The notes under the pieces were generated by a model. It saw nothing but the letters and a program-made list of their open reading frames with translations. It made no database searches and had not been told where the DNA came from. Below, piece by piece: positions 1 through 7,600 of a stretch of DNA of 26,185 nucleotides. Both the position numbers and the translations under genes were made by a program. Source of the stretch: Candidatus Methanolliviera sp. GoM_oil. GTDB lineage: Archaea > Halobacteriota > Methanoliparia > Methanoliparales > Methanoliparaceae. The DNA lies in contig CABGHG010000007.1 in NCBI GenBank assembly GCA_902158735.1, positions 1 through 26,185 of the forward strand, read 5' to 3'. The stretch's first letter is position 1. Each line of letters begins with the position of its first letter.

Positions 1-935
1 TCTAACTCCTCCGCGTAAACCTCTGGGTATCCTCCCCCCAAATATAAACCATCTACATCGGGAACTTCTTCGTCTCGTGTGGGGCTAAAATAAATTAGCT
101 CTGCCCCCGCTCTCTCCAACAAGTTCAGGTTATCATAATAATAAAAGTTGAAGACTTCGTCGAGTGCAACTCCGATCTTCACGGTTTTTGGCAACTCTTC
201 CGAGAACAACCCCCTCTCCTTAAAGTGTATCTCTTCTGAAGACTTGGCAATCTTTATGATCTCCTCTATATCTACATGTTCCCCCACAAATTCCTTGATT
301 CTTTTTATGGTCTTTAAAAAATTTTTATCTCTCTTCTCCCCTTCTCTTACAGGTATCAACCCGAGATGCCTCATCTCAATATCCAACGATCTCTCTCTTG
401 GGATAGCTCCGAGAACCTTTAAATCCGTATATTCATTCAAAGCATCGATCGCCTTCTTCTCGTGTCTCTCCCCGCTTAGATGATTTAGGATTACCCCCCC
501 AAAACGAATATCAGGATCGAATACCTGATAACCCTTTGCCAAGGCGGCAACGCTTCTCGTGATACTTTTTGCATCTATGACGAGTATCACAGGAGTTTTT
601 AGCATCTTTGCTATCTGTGCACTGCTACCCACGTCATTTAATGCGGAATAACCTTCATAGAGCCCCCTAACACCTTCTATTACGGAAATATCTGCATCTT
701 TTATTGCGTCTGAGAAGATGTCTAAGATTCTATTCTTGTCCATCAATAATCCGTCTATATTTCTACAAGGTCTTCCTGTGACAAATGTATGATAGCTTGG
801 GTCTATATAATCCAAACCGACCTTAAATGCCTGAACATTATAACCCAAATCTCTCAAATTTGCCATCAACCCAACAGAAACTGTTGTTTTTCCAGAAGAA
901 CTTCTATCTCCGGATATAAGAATTCTCGGATTCAT
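1..935 (-). CDS. cfbB: Ni-sirohydrochlorin a,c-diamide synthase CfbB (3' end outside window)
   Basis: Glutamine- and ATP-dependent amidation of the a and c acetate side chains of Ni-sirohydrochlorin, the second step of coenzyme F430 synthesis; CobB/CbiA family. Translation from ATG at 935 gives MNPRILISGDRSSSGKTTVS, with the P-loop-like GDRSSSGKT near the N-terminus, then VGLDYIDPSYH, and VIEGVRGLYEGYS of the amidoligase core. Near the left edge the reading is LYLGGGYPEVYAEEL, the start of the class I glutamine amidotransferase domain. About 311 residues are visible; the catalytic cysteine and the stop codon lie outside. It is the fourth gene of the cfbA-E-D-B run, 80 bases after cfbD; that gap holds a composite palindrome. 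CobB/CbiA of the cobalamin pathway is the alternative on sequence alone, but the neighbours make CfbB much more likely. Confidence 0.9.
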   Translation of the reverse strand, partial: MNPRILISGDRSSSGKTTVSVGLMANLRDLGYNVQAFKVGLDYIDPSYHTFVTGRPCRNIDGLLMDKNRILDIFSDAIKDADISVIEGVRGLYEGYSALNDVGSSAQIAKMLKTPVILVIDAKSITRSVAALAKGYQVFDPDIRFGGVILNHLSGERHEKKAIDALNEYTDLKVLGAIPRERSLDIEMRHLGLIPVREGEKRDKNFLKTIKRIKEFVGEHVDIEEIIKIAKSSEEIHFKERGLFSEELPKTVKIGVALDEVFNFYYYDNLNLLERAGAELIYFSPTRDEEVPDVDGLYLGGGYPEVYAEEL

Positions 936-976
936 ATAATTATCTTTGTTTCCTTTTCACTCCCCTTATTATCATT

Positions 977-1019
977 CAAAAACCGGGAGTTTTTGAGTTT
1001 GAAAATCAAAGATTTTCAA
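977..1019. repeat. Composite palindrome at the cfbD-cfbB junction
   Basis: Two adjacent dyads. CAAAAAC (977-983) and GTTTTTG (989-995) flank CGGGA. TTGAAAATC (999-1007) and GATTTTCAA (1011-1019) flank AAA and form a perfect 9-bp stem. The second dyad supplies the cfbD stop codon (1016-1018). The same pairing of an AAATC-N3-GATTT dyad with a GC-cored AAAAC dyad occurs in the opposite orientation inside valS at 6037-6077. In the transcript it would form two hairpins between cfbD and cfbB, which could stabilise or trim the polycistronic mRNA. Confidence 0.75.
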
Positions 1020-2086
1020 TTATTCCAAACACCTCTCAGGATTGCCCCAAATTCTGATTCAAGGATCGTGTTGGCACCCATCGTCTTTGAATGCAGATCC
1101 ATCTCAACGATGACGTGCTGGTGTTTTAATAGTTCCTTCATAGGTTCGACCTGTCTTGGACCATTAGTTATAGAGAATATCTCATAGTCCTCCCCACTGA
1201 GTGATACCGCGTGTGGAACACCAGCGATTACCAAAAAATCTGCACCTTCCTCCTTTACTATCTCGGATGCCTTCTCCCCGGTGGAGGCGTATTCATCCAA
1301 TCCTCCCGTTATATGATGGATCTCAACACCTTTCTCTACAAGCACTCTACTTATATTCTCTGCATATCTTCTTATCCTCGAAAGCCCAACGTCCGTGGAA
1401 AGGTTGGCAATATTTAAAATATCGTTTGAGACCTCGTTCACCGCGAGCATGATGTCTGCAAACATATATGCAGTCTCCTTTTTGGCATTTAAAATACATA
1501 TACCTTTCTTTCCATCTTTTATAACTTCTAACAGTCTCTTCGAGACCTCATATTTTGAATCTCCTCTTGATGGAGTAATATAATCTTTATATGCAGCTCC
1601 ATATTTCTCTTCAACCTCTGTGGCAAGCTTCATCATCCTCTTTTGCCTCTCAAACTCTTCTTCATCCATAAATCCCCCATTAACGGCTGCCTTAAGCACG
1701 GCTATCACTCCAGCGGTATTCTCTTCGTGTCCGGCATGTATATCTACCGCCATCACAGGAATATCTAATCCTGCATCTTCTACTGCCCATTGGAGATCTT
1801 CCCCCACAATCATGCTGGCGCACGTTCCCACTACAGCCGCAGTCTTTGGGCGGAATCGTTCAACCGATCTTCTGAGTGTGTCTATAAGAATGTCGTGACC
1901 CCCAAAGATGAATCTCTCCTCGTCCATACCTGTTGTGACAACGGTTACGCCATCCTCCTCCAAAAGTCTGGCATGCTTAAAGCAACATCCAGGGGGACCA
2001 TGAATCACAATCAGATCGATATCAAAGTCCCTAAGGGTGTATAACGCCGCCGCTATAGCGTTCGGTCTCGGATGAAGTGTGATCAT
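1016..2086 (-). CDS. cfbD: Ni-sirohydrochlorin a,c-diamide reductive cyclase subunit CfbD
   Basis: NifD-like component of the nitrogenase-related reductase that, with the NifH-like CfbC, reduces and cyclises Ni-sirohydrochlorin a,c-diamide to 15,17(3)-seco-F430 acid. It is 356 aa, within the usual short CfbD size and well below nitrogenase NifD. Visible marks are MITLHPRPNAIAAALYTLRD at the N-terminus, HGPPGCCFKH with Cys34-Cys35, and VVGTCASMIVGEDL with Cys89; these are candidate ligands of the iron-sulfur cluster. ATG at 2086 lies one base after the cfbE stop codon (2088-2090), so the two are probably translationally coupled. The TGA stop lies within a short palindrome, so the last residues (GVWNN) may have been altered by that insertion. 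cfbC is not in the window. Confidence 0.92.
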   Translation of the reverse strand: MITLHPRPNAIAAALYTLRDFDIDLIVIHGPPGCCFKHARLLEEDGVTVVTTGMDEERFIFGGHDILIDTLRRSVERFRPKTAAVVGTCASMIVGEDLQWAVEDAGLDIPVMAVDIHAGHEENTAGVIAVLKAAVNGGFMDEEEFERQKRMMKLATEVEEKYGAAYKDYITPSRGDSKYEVSKRLLEVIKDGKKGICILNAKKETAYMFADIMLAVNEVSNDILNIANLSTDVGLSRIRRYAENISRVLVEKGVEIHHITGGLDEYASTGEKASEIVKEEGADFLVIAGVPHAVSLSGEDYEIFSITNGPRQVEPMKELLKHQHVIVEMDLHSKTMGANTILESEFGAILRGVWNN

Positions 2087-2087
2087 C

Positions 2088-3542
2088 TCACCTCCATGTT
2101 TTTACAAATGAGACGATTAGATCTCCTTTCTCTGCCATCGATAAAGCATATCTCATCGCGTCATCTAAAGTTTTCTTCCTTGCATAATCAAAAATTTTAT
2201 CCCCGCGGTTAAGGTGGTATCCATTCCCAACGCAGACGAGATCATCAAAATATCTTTCACATCTCGACAGAACAGTTCTGACATCCATAGGAGAAAAACC
2301 GTCGCAGATATATTCTGACTCCTCTCCTACTATCAAAAAAATTCTTTTGTATCTCCTATCTAATCTTACAAATGCCAGAACATCCTCCAAATGATTCAAT
2401 CTGGTTCCAGAATTGGAGTTATTCAATATTTCAATCCCCTTTTCCTTTTTAAACTCCATCCTGTTTTCTACGCCGGAAAAACCGTCCAAAAATTCTTTTA
2501 TTTTATCTTCCCTCACATTCAAAGATAGAGCAGCGGCAATAGAAGAGGATATCGGATAATCATAAAAATTTTTTAAAAAGAAAAGATCATCCTTGGGGTA
2601 AAAATCAAATCTTCCGCCGATCTTCTCCCCGTCAATCGTCTTCAGATCGTTATATATTATAGACATTTTAGAATCTTTTTCAGAGGCAACTGAACTTTCC
2701 TCGCATACCGCATATATGTTGCCTCCTTCTTCCCCAAAGGTATTCAAAGATAATTGCAAATCTTTGATATGCAAACCTAAAAATCGGAGATTTTTAGATG
2801 AAGATATTAAGTTATTCCCATTCAAATGTCTGAATAATTCAGAAGGAACCACGAGTAGAGAATTACCTTTGAGATTTTTTATCGAATCTAATTTTACCTC
2901 ACTTGCCCATCTTGTATTTGATGCGATCATATAATCTTCTTTTAGGGAAGATAAGATGTTCACGTCCCCCACGCCGGCAAATCCCAAAGATGTCTCAAAG
3001 ATGGCAAAGTCCGGCATAAATCCATCTTCTAGCGCTCTTTCTGCCACAGATAAAATATTTGCCGGGGCTATGCTACATCTTTCTACAATCTTCCATTCTT
3101 TAGTGATATAATAGGTGCCCGAACTTGAATGGAGAAGAACGCTCTTCTCATCCCTTTTTAAAATTGAAGCCAATATAACCGCGGCGCTCGTCTTTCCGAT
3201 TGTTCCCGTTATCTCGATCTTTATAGAGTCCCTCAAAAAATTTTTTAGATTAAAGATATCCCTCGCCACAAGATGGTGGCTCAATACCTCGCATCTCTCT
3301 TCTAAAGCCTTCTTCAAGAAAGGATTTTCTGGGCTTATGTGCACAGGGGCAATCACCGCATCTTCATTCGAGAATTTCGGAATATCTTCCCCTCTATAGA
3401 TGTCTATCGCTTCGCAGTCAATCCCAAGCTCTTCCATCTTCTCCCTTAACTTACCTGCGCCATGTATCGTGTCCAATACATAAACTTCTCTAAATCTGCC
3501 TAAACGATCAAAGGTAAAAGTTTTTTGAATATCTCGCAACAT
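2088..3542 (-). CDS. cfbE: Mur-ligase-like 15,17(3)-seco-F430 synthetase CfbE
   Basis: ATP-dependent ligase closing the carbocyclic F ring of F430 in the last biosynthetic step. The 484-aa protein has a Mur-type P-loop, EITGTIGKTSAAVILASIL, at about residues 110-128. After it come SSSGTYYITKEW, the ETSLGFAGVGDVNILSSL segment, and in the C-terminal domain ENRMEFKKEKGIEILNNSNS, the ligase-style pattern of a domain after the central ATPase. Residues about 247-263 (SSKNLRFLGLHIKDLQ) are encoded by two short palindromes of the window-wide repeat family and look like an in-frame insertion. The gene lies between cfbA (15-base gap) and cfbD (one-base gap). Other Mur-like ligases are conceivable on sequence alone; the cluster settles the call. 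Confidence 0.9.
   Translation of the reverse strand: MLRDIQKTFTFDRLGRFREVYVLDTIHGAGKLREKMEELGIDCEAIDIYRGEDIPKFSNEDAVIAPVHISPENPFLKKALEERCEVLSHHLVARDIFNLKNFLRDSIKIEITGTIGKTSAAVILASILKRDEKSVLLHSSSGTYYITKEWKIVERCSIAPANILSVAERALEDGFMPDFAIFETSLGFAGVGDVNILSSLKEDYMIASNTRWASEVKLDSIKNLKGNSLLVVPSELFRHLNGNNLISSSKNLRFLGLHIKDLQLSLNTFGEEGGNIYAVCEESSVASEKDSKMSIIYNDLKTIDGEKIGGRFDFYPKDDLFFLKNFYDYPISSSIAAALSLNVREDKIKEFLDGFSGVENRMEFKKEKGIEILNNSNSGTRLNHLEDVLAFVRLDRRYKRIFLIVGEESEYICDGFSPMDVRTVLSRCERYFDDLVCVGNGYHLNRGDKIFDYARKKTLDDAMRYALSMAEKGDLIVSFVKTWR
2756..2797. repeat. Paired short palindromes inside cfbE
   Basis: CTAAAAATC (2777-2785) and GATTTTTAG (2789-2797) flank GGA as a perfect 9-bp dyad. Next to it GCAAATC (2756-2762) and GATATGC (2766-2772) flank TTT with one mismatch. 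Both have the AAATC-N3-GATTT core seen elsewhere in the window. Read on the coding strand they give SKNLRFLG and HIKDL without breaking the frame. The peptide KNLRFL is also encoded by the copy in the right-edge transposase. Confidence 0.75.
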
Positions 3543-3557
3543 CTTTTTGTATACCTC

Positions 3558-3950
3558 TCATGGCATGGCCTCTTTTATCCTATCCAATGCGATCTCCGCG
3601 AGTCTCTTATCATTCTCTATCGGCCTTGCATAAAAGATATCCACCTCTCTTCCATCAAATTTGATCTTACCCTTACTTTCACCATCTTCAAGCCCGAGTT
3701 CTCTTGGGATGTCTTTTAGTGTGTGGACACCTCGCGCTAAAAAAAGCGGAAATACCACGATCTTACTCACCCCTTTCTCTAAAAGCTTATCTATTCCATC
3801 TTTAATCTTAGGTTCCTGTAAATTTAAAAATCCAACTTCAACATTTTCAAATTCTTCTGAAAATTCACTTGCCGCGCTTTTCACCAATTCTTTGTTGTAT
3901 TTTAAGCTGCTTCCGTGCCCCACGATCAGCAAACCGACATCCTTATCCAT
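3558..3950 (-). CDS. cfbA: Sirohydrochlorin nickelochelatase CfbA (CbiX-small type)
   Basis: Inserts Ni2+ into sirohydrochlorin to start F430 synthesis; the same small archaeal chelatase can insert Co2+ for cobamides. At 130 aa it is the half-size CbiXS form that works as a homodimer. The metal-binding histidines are visible: His12 in LLIVGHGSS and His76 in LARGVHTLKDIP. Start ATG 3950 is preceded by GAGGG at a normal ribosome-binding distance. It is the first gene of the cfbA-E-D-B run and has its own TATA promoter flanked by dyads. Confidence 0.93.
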   Translation of the reverse strand: MDKDVGLLIVGHGSSLKYNKELVKSAASEFSEEFENVEVGFLNLQEPKIKDGIDKLLEKGVSKIVVFPLFLARGVHTLKDIPRELGLEDGESKGKIKFDGREVDIFYARPIENDKRLAEIALDRIKEAMP

Positions 3951-3983
3951 GATAATCCCTCTACTCTACTATATCTTATATCC

Positions 3984-4007
3984 AGCCATATATTTATAAC
4001 TATGGCT
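3984..4007 (-). promoter_or_regulatory. cfb operon promoter: TATA box bracketed by an inverted repeat
   Basis: On the minus strand GTTATAAATA (3991-4000) is a strong archaeal TATA box. Its centre predicts a transcription start near 3968 and a leader of roughly 18 bases before the cfbA ATG at 3950. The box is exactly bracketed by AGCCATA (3984-3990) and TATGGCT (4001-4007), a perfect 7-bp dyad with a 10-base spacer. A regulator bound here would block TBP. Given the nickel-dependent product, a metal-responsive repressor is an inference; no regulator gene is seen. Confidence 0.6.
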
Positions 4008-4011
4008 ACAT

Positions 4012-4036
4012 GTTCGTAATACTAATTGTTACGAAC
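4012..4036. promoter_or_regulatory. Second dyad upstream of cfbA
   Basis: GTTCGTAA (4012-4019) and TTACGAAC (4029-4036) form a perfect 8-bp inverted repeat with a 9-base spacer. It lies just upstream of the cfbA TATA box and 12 bases after the valS stop codon. It could be an upstream operator for the cfb operon or a weak hairpin in the valS 3' end; no T-tract follows it in the valS direction, which favours an operator. Confidence 0.5.
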
Positions 4037-4048
4037 TTATAATTTAAA

Positions 4049-6691
4049 TTATACGACCATAGCTACGGTCACCTTATCCCTTATCGATAAAAGTTTGATC
4101 TTTTCTCCCTTTTCGGTCAAAAATTCTTTTTTCACGTCAAAATAGCTTGAATCAAGCTCTACCTCATCTCCATCTATCTCAATTATTACTGTATCTCCTT
4201 TTGGTTCCATCTTCTTCAGCTTCTCTGCGACGATCTTTGAATCTTCCCTGAACTTGGGTCCGATCTTCTTCATATTCGGCATCACCTCAATTATCTTGCG
4301 GTTGAAGGTGGGTTTCGTCCGAAGGATTTTAACCTCTCTGGCGCCGACGGTTCCTTTGATATCGATCAGATCACCTTCGGAGAAGACGCCTGCCTCATCG
4401 TGTATCTCGAGAAGATTTACCTCTTTGTTGAGCGGTATCCCTTGATCGGATTTGTATCTCCTTATCGAGCTAACCAGATCCTTCATGATCTCTCCGATCT
4501 TCTGTGAACGTTCGTCGAAAGGTATCTTGGAATGATCGGGATACGATTGTAGATGAACGCTTTGAGGGCTTTCTTCAAAGAGATGGGAATAGATCTCCTC
4601 TGAGATGTATGGTGTAAAAGGTGCCAAAAGCCTCGATAAAACGTCTAAGGTGAGCTTGATTGTATATAGCGTGGAGTTATCTCTCTCTTCGTAGAGCCTC
4701 GACTTTACCATCTCGATATAGTTGTCAGCAAAGATGTTCCAGAGAAAGGATCTTATCCTCTTTATAGCATCGTCAAATGAGTAATCTTCTATATAACCTT
4801 CTATTTCGACCACAGTTTTATGCAATTCGCTCAACAGCCATGAATCGATCGTCTTTATTCTCTCTGGGATCTCTCCATCGTAATCTTTCAGGTGGATCAT
4901 GCAGAACCTGAATACATTCCATAGTTTTCGGATAAATCTGGACGATGATCTGATATCTTCCCACCGAAATAAGATATCGGAACCGGGTCTTCCTGCAGAC
5001 GCCGCCCATAATCTAAAGACGTCCGCTCCATATTTTTCCATTATCTCTTCTGGAGGTATTATATTTCCACGGCTCTTGCTCATCTTATAGCCGTCTTCTC
5101 CAAGAATCATCCCGTTTATGAATATTGTATCCCATGGCTTCTTACCGATGAGCTCTCTCGTCCTCAATATTGTATAAAATGCCCAAGTTCTTATTATATC
5201 GTGCCCCTGGGGTCTCAACTGTGTTGGCTTTATCTCCTCCTCATTCTCACCGTTCCAGCCCGCCACGTTGATGGCAGAAAGAGAACTATCCATCCATGTG
5301 TCCAGAACATCTTTCTCCGGTATAAACTCGTATGACCCACATTTATCGCAAGGATCCTTTGGTTTCGTATTATTCGGGTCAAGCGGAAGCCATTCAACTT
5401 TAGCGACCTTTGCCTCCCCGCAGTTTGCACAGTACCAGACGGGGATCGGTGTGGCAAAGACCCTCTGTCGTGATATACACCAATCCCAATCCATCGACTC
5501 CGTCCAATTTTTTAGCCGATAAAACATGTGCTCCGGTATCCATCTAATTGAGTGAGCGGTCTCTATGATCCTGTCCTTATCCACCTTTAGGAACCATTGA
5601 ACCTCAGACAATATCTCGATTGGGGTGTGGCACCTCCAGCAATAACCGACATTCTGCTCGATCTTCTCTCTTTTAATTAATATTCCTTCCTTCTCCAAAT
5701 CTTCTATCACCGCTCTTCTGCATTCTTCGATCTTCATCCCTTCATATCTTCCGCAAAGAGACGTCATCCTTCCCTTCCTGTCGATCGCCCTTCTCGTCTC
5801 CAATGAATGCTTCTTCCACCACTTTACATCTTGTTTGTCCCCAAACGTACATATCATTACGATACCGGTCCCGAAATCTGGATCAACCTCTCCATCTGCA
5901 ATTATTTTCACTTCTTGGCCAAAGAGGGGAACGCGTACCTTCTTCCCGATCAAATCTTTATGCCGCTCATCATCAGGATTTACAGCAACGGCAACGCAAG
6001 CTGAGAGTAATTCCGGTCTCGTCGTTGCTATATGTACACAAATCTTCGATTTGTGGATATAAAACCCGGAGGGTTTTAAACTCACCGCTTCAAAGTCAAT
6101 ATAATTTAATTCGCTCTCTCTCTCTTCATATTCTACCTCGGCGAATGCTATTGCCGTCTCGCATCTGGGGCACCAATTGACGGGGTGTTCGTCTCGATAG
6201 ATCAAATTTTTCTCGTGCATCTTGACGAAAGATATCTGCGTCTTTGCATAATACGCCGGAAGCATCGTTATATACTCTCTGCTCCAATCGATAGAGAATC
6301 CAAGCCTGATCATCGTTCTTCTCATCTTCTCTATATTTTTTGACGTTAAATCTTCGCATATCCTTCTGAATTCTTCCCTCGTGAGATCGTTCTTCGTTAT
6401 GTTGTACGTCTCTTCTGCCTTCACCTCCGTCGGCAGGCCGTGACAGTCCCATCCTTGCGGAAACATCACGTTAAATCCCTTCATCCTCTTATATCTCGCT
6501 ATGAAATCTATATAGCACCAATTTAGAGAGTTCCCTATGTGAAAATTTCCTGTAGGATACGGAGGAGGCGTATCTATAATAAAATTCTCTTCATCCGATC
6601 TCTCGCCAAAATAATACATCTCATCTTTCCAATCTTCAATCCATCTCTCCTCAATCTCTTTGAACTCATAATCTTTTGTTATCTCGGACAT
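4049..6691 (-). CDS. valS: Valyl-tRNA synthetase
   Basis: Charges tRNA-Val in the cytoplasm; class Ia synthetase of 880 aa. Signature HIGH-type motif PPPYPTGNFHIGNSLN at about 42-57 and KMSKS at 536-540. The editing domain contains IATTRPELL (about 221-229) and GTGIVMICTFGDKQD. Zinc-type cysteine pairs are CPRC (174-177), CWRC (351-354), CANC (421-424) and CDKC (448-451), as expected for archaeal ValRS. Residues about 203-219 (SLKPSGFYIHKSKICVH) come from a composite palindrome inserted between the YIDFEAV and IATTRPELL strands, a position where ValRS proteins normally have only a short turn. Start ATG 6691 is preceded by GGAG 8 bases upstream, itself in the loop of another palindrome. Confidence 0.95.
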   Translation of the reverse strand: MSEITKDYEFKEIEERWIEDWKDEMYYFGERSDEENFIIDTPPPYPTGNFHIGNSLNWCYIDFIARYKRMKGFNVMFPQGWDCHGLPTEVKAEETYNITKNDLTREEFRRICEDLTSKNIEKMRRTMIRLGFSIDWSREYITMLPAYYAKTQISFVKMHEKNLIYRDEHPVNWCPRCETAIAFAEVEYEERESELNYIDFEAVSLKPSGFYIHKSKICVHIATTRPELLSACVAVAVNPDDERHKDLIGKKVRVPLFGQEVKIIADGEVDPDFGTGIVMICTFGDKQDVKWWKKHSLETRRAIDRKGRMTSLCGRYEGMKIEECRRAVIEDLEKEGILIKREKIEQNVGYCWRCHTPIEILSEVQWFLKVDKDRIIETAHSIRWIPEHMFYRLKNWTESMDWDWCISRQRVFATPIPVWYCANCGEAKVAKVEWLPLDPNNTKPKDPCDKCGSYEFIPEKDVLDTWMDSSLSAINVAGWNGENEEEIKPTQLRPQGHDIIRTWAFYTILRTRELIGKKPWDTIFINGMILGEDGYKMSKSRGNIIPPEEIMEKYGADVFRLWAASAGRPGSDILFRWEDIRSSSRFIRKLWNVFRFCMIHLKDYDGEIPERIKTIDSWLLSELHKTVVEIEGYIEDYSFDDAIKRIRSFLWNIFADNYIEMVKSRLYEERDNSTLYTIKLTLDVLSRLLAPFTPYISEEIYSHLFEESPQSVHLQSYPDHSKIPFDERSQKIGEIMKDLVSSIRRYKSDQGIPLNKEVNLLEIHDEAGVFSEGDLIDIKGTVGAREVKILRTKPTFNRKIIEVMPNMKKIGPKFREDSKIVAEKLKKMEPKGDTVIIEIDGDEVELDSSYFDVKKEFLTEKGEKIKLLSIRDKVTVAMVV
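6037..6077. repeat. Composite palindrome inserted in frame in valS
   Basis: CACAAATC (6037-6044) and GATTTGTG (6048-6055) flank TTC as a perfect 8-bp dyad. Five bases on, AAAACCC (6061-6067) and GGGTTTT (6071-6077) flank GGA as a perfect 7-bp dyad. The pair has the same two-part architecture as 977-1019. It encodes an additional peptide of about 16 residues at the start of the ValRS editing domain, in frame and without a stop. Confidence 0.8.
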
Positions 6692-6712
6692 CTAAAAATC
6701 TCCGATTTTCAG
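6692..6712. promoter_or_regulatory. Palindrome in the valS leader carrying the ribosome-binding site
   Basis: CTAAAAATC (6692-6700) and GATTTTCAG (6704-6712) form a 9-bp dyad with one mismatch. On the valS (minus) strand the loop reads GGA followed by G, giving GGAG 8 bases before the ATG at 6691. The palindrome ends directly at the start codon, with an in-frame TAG just before the ATG. No other Shine-Dalgarno sequence is visible, so the inserted repeat appears to supply it, displayed in a hairpin loop. Confidence 0.6.
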
Positions 6713-6862
6713 GTGTTCTCTCTTTCCATTTCCATCTTTCCATTTTTGAGCATATTTCCATCCCAAAAAGAGTGTGATGCCCTATTAAATAAATCTTTTC
6801 AGCAATCTTGTGTTGTCGGATGATCCAATCTTTTATCTTTTTACCTTCACCATCTAACCCTT

Positions 6863-7012
6863 GTAGAAAAGAATGGAAGAAATTGGAAAGAATATAACGA
6901 GAGGTTAGTAAGAAGGGAAGAGATCTTATTAGATTTGGATGAAACGTGGGCTAATTTGATACCGTCAAAGGAGATAAGGGCATTTTGCGAAAAGTATATA
7001 TACAATGAATAA
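6863..7012 (+). pseudogene. N-terminal remnant of a DDE transposase
   Basis: An open stretch of 49 codons ending in TAA reads NWKEYNERLVRREEILLDLD and continues ETWANLIPSKEIRAFCEKY. The pattern of NWKEYNE-LV-RGEI-LDLD is the familiar N-terminus of archaeal IS5-like transposases, where a KRGR-YPE segment normally follows; here the match stops after about 20 residues. There is no clear start codon and no catalytic domain, so this is a relic. It lies in the 909-base gap between valS and the mfnE-like gene. Confidence 0.5.
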
Positions 7013-7151
7013 CCAGATGATATATGGGGTAAATTAGGCGGCATCCCATCCCCTTGTTATTCCGCCCGATTTCTCCATTTTCTATTTTTTGTTCAATTAT
7101 ATTCATTAACGTTAAATAGATAAAAAAAAGATATAAATCCTATCTGGACAG

Positions 7152-7405
7152 ATCGGGAGAAGCTTTCGAAGGGCAAAGAGGTGGAGCGATTCGATCTGCC
7201 GCATCAAAACAAGACTGGGAGAAAAATTATCGTATCGGCAAGCGAGGTGCCACTCAAAGATTCTTATGGTAATGTTATCGGCAGTATCTTTGCGGCTCAA
7301 AATATAACGGAGCTTGAGATTCTACCATGGTGGTATCGAGAACATAGGTTTCATATCTTTTTGCCTCCAAATTATCTGATTCCTTCCACAGCGAAGTATT
7401 CTTGA
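7152..7405 (+). pseudogene. PAS-domain remnant
   Basis: Reading from 7152 gives DREKLSKGKEVERFD, then GRKIIVSASEVPLKDSYGN, then VIGSIFAAQNITELEI. This is the last third of a PAS sensor domain, whose families end in a pattern like PL-D-GNVIG-I---DITE. The frame then runs on into non-PAS sequence and stops at 7403-7405. No N-terminal PAS half or kinase domain is nearby. It is most likely the debris of a signal-transduction gene broken by rearrangement. The rest of the 6692-7600 gap shows no gene. Confidence 0.55.
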
Positions 7406-7600
7406 AATATTTCATCCAAATTGATTCTTTTATCTCTATAAAACTGATGTTTGTAGTAAGAAGCACACTATCCGAACCTACTGGTATGATAAAAAGGTTT
7501 ATAGATTACCATCTCAAATTTGTAGATATTATTATCGAGAATGGATTTAAGGACACATACTGTATATAGAAAGAATACTATGTTTAAACTTTCATCCGGC

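Noticed and set aside
148..483. A 111-codon plus-strand frame at the left edge
   Set aside because: The opposite strand encodes CfbB with clear motifs; this frame is its shadow.
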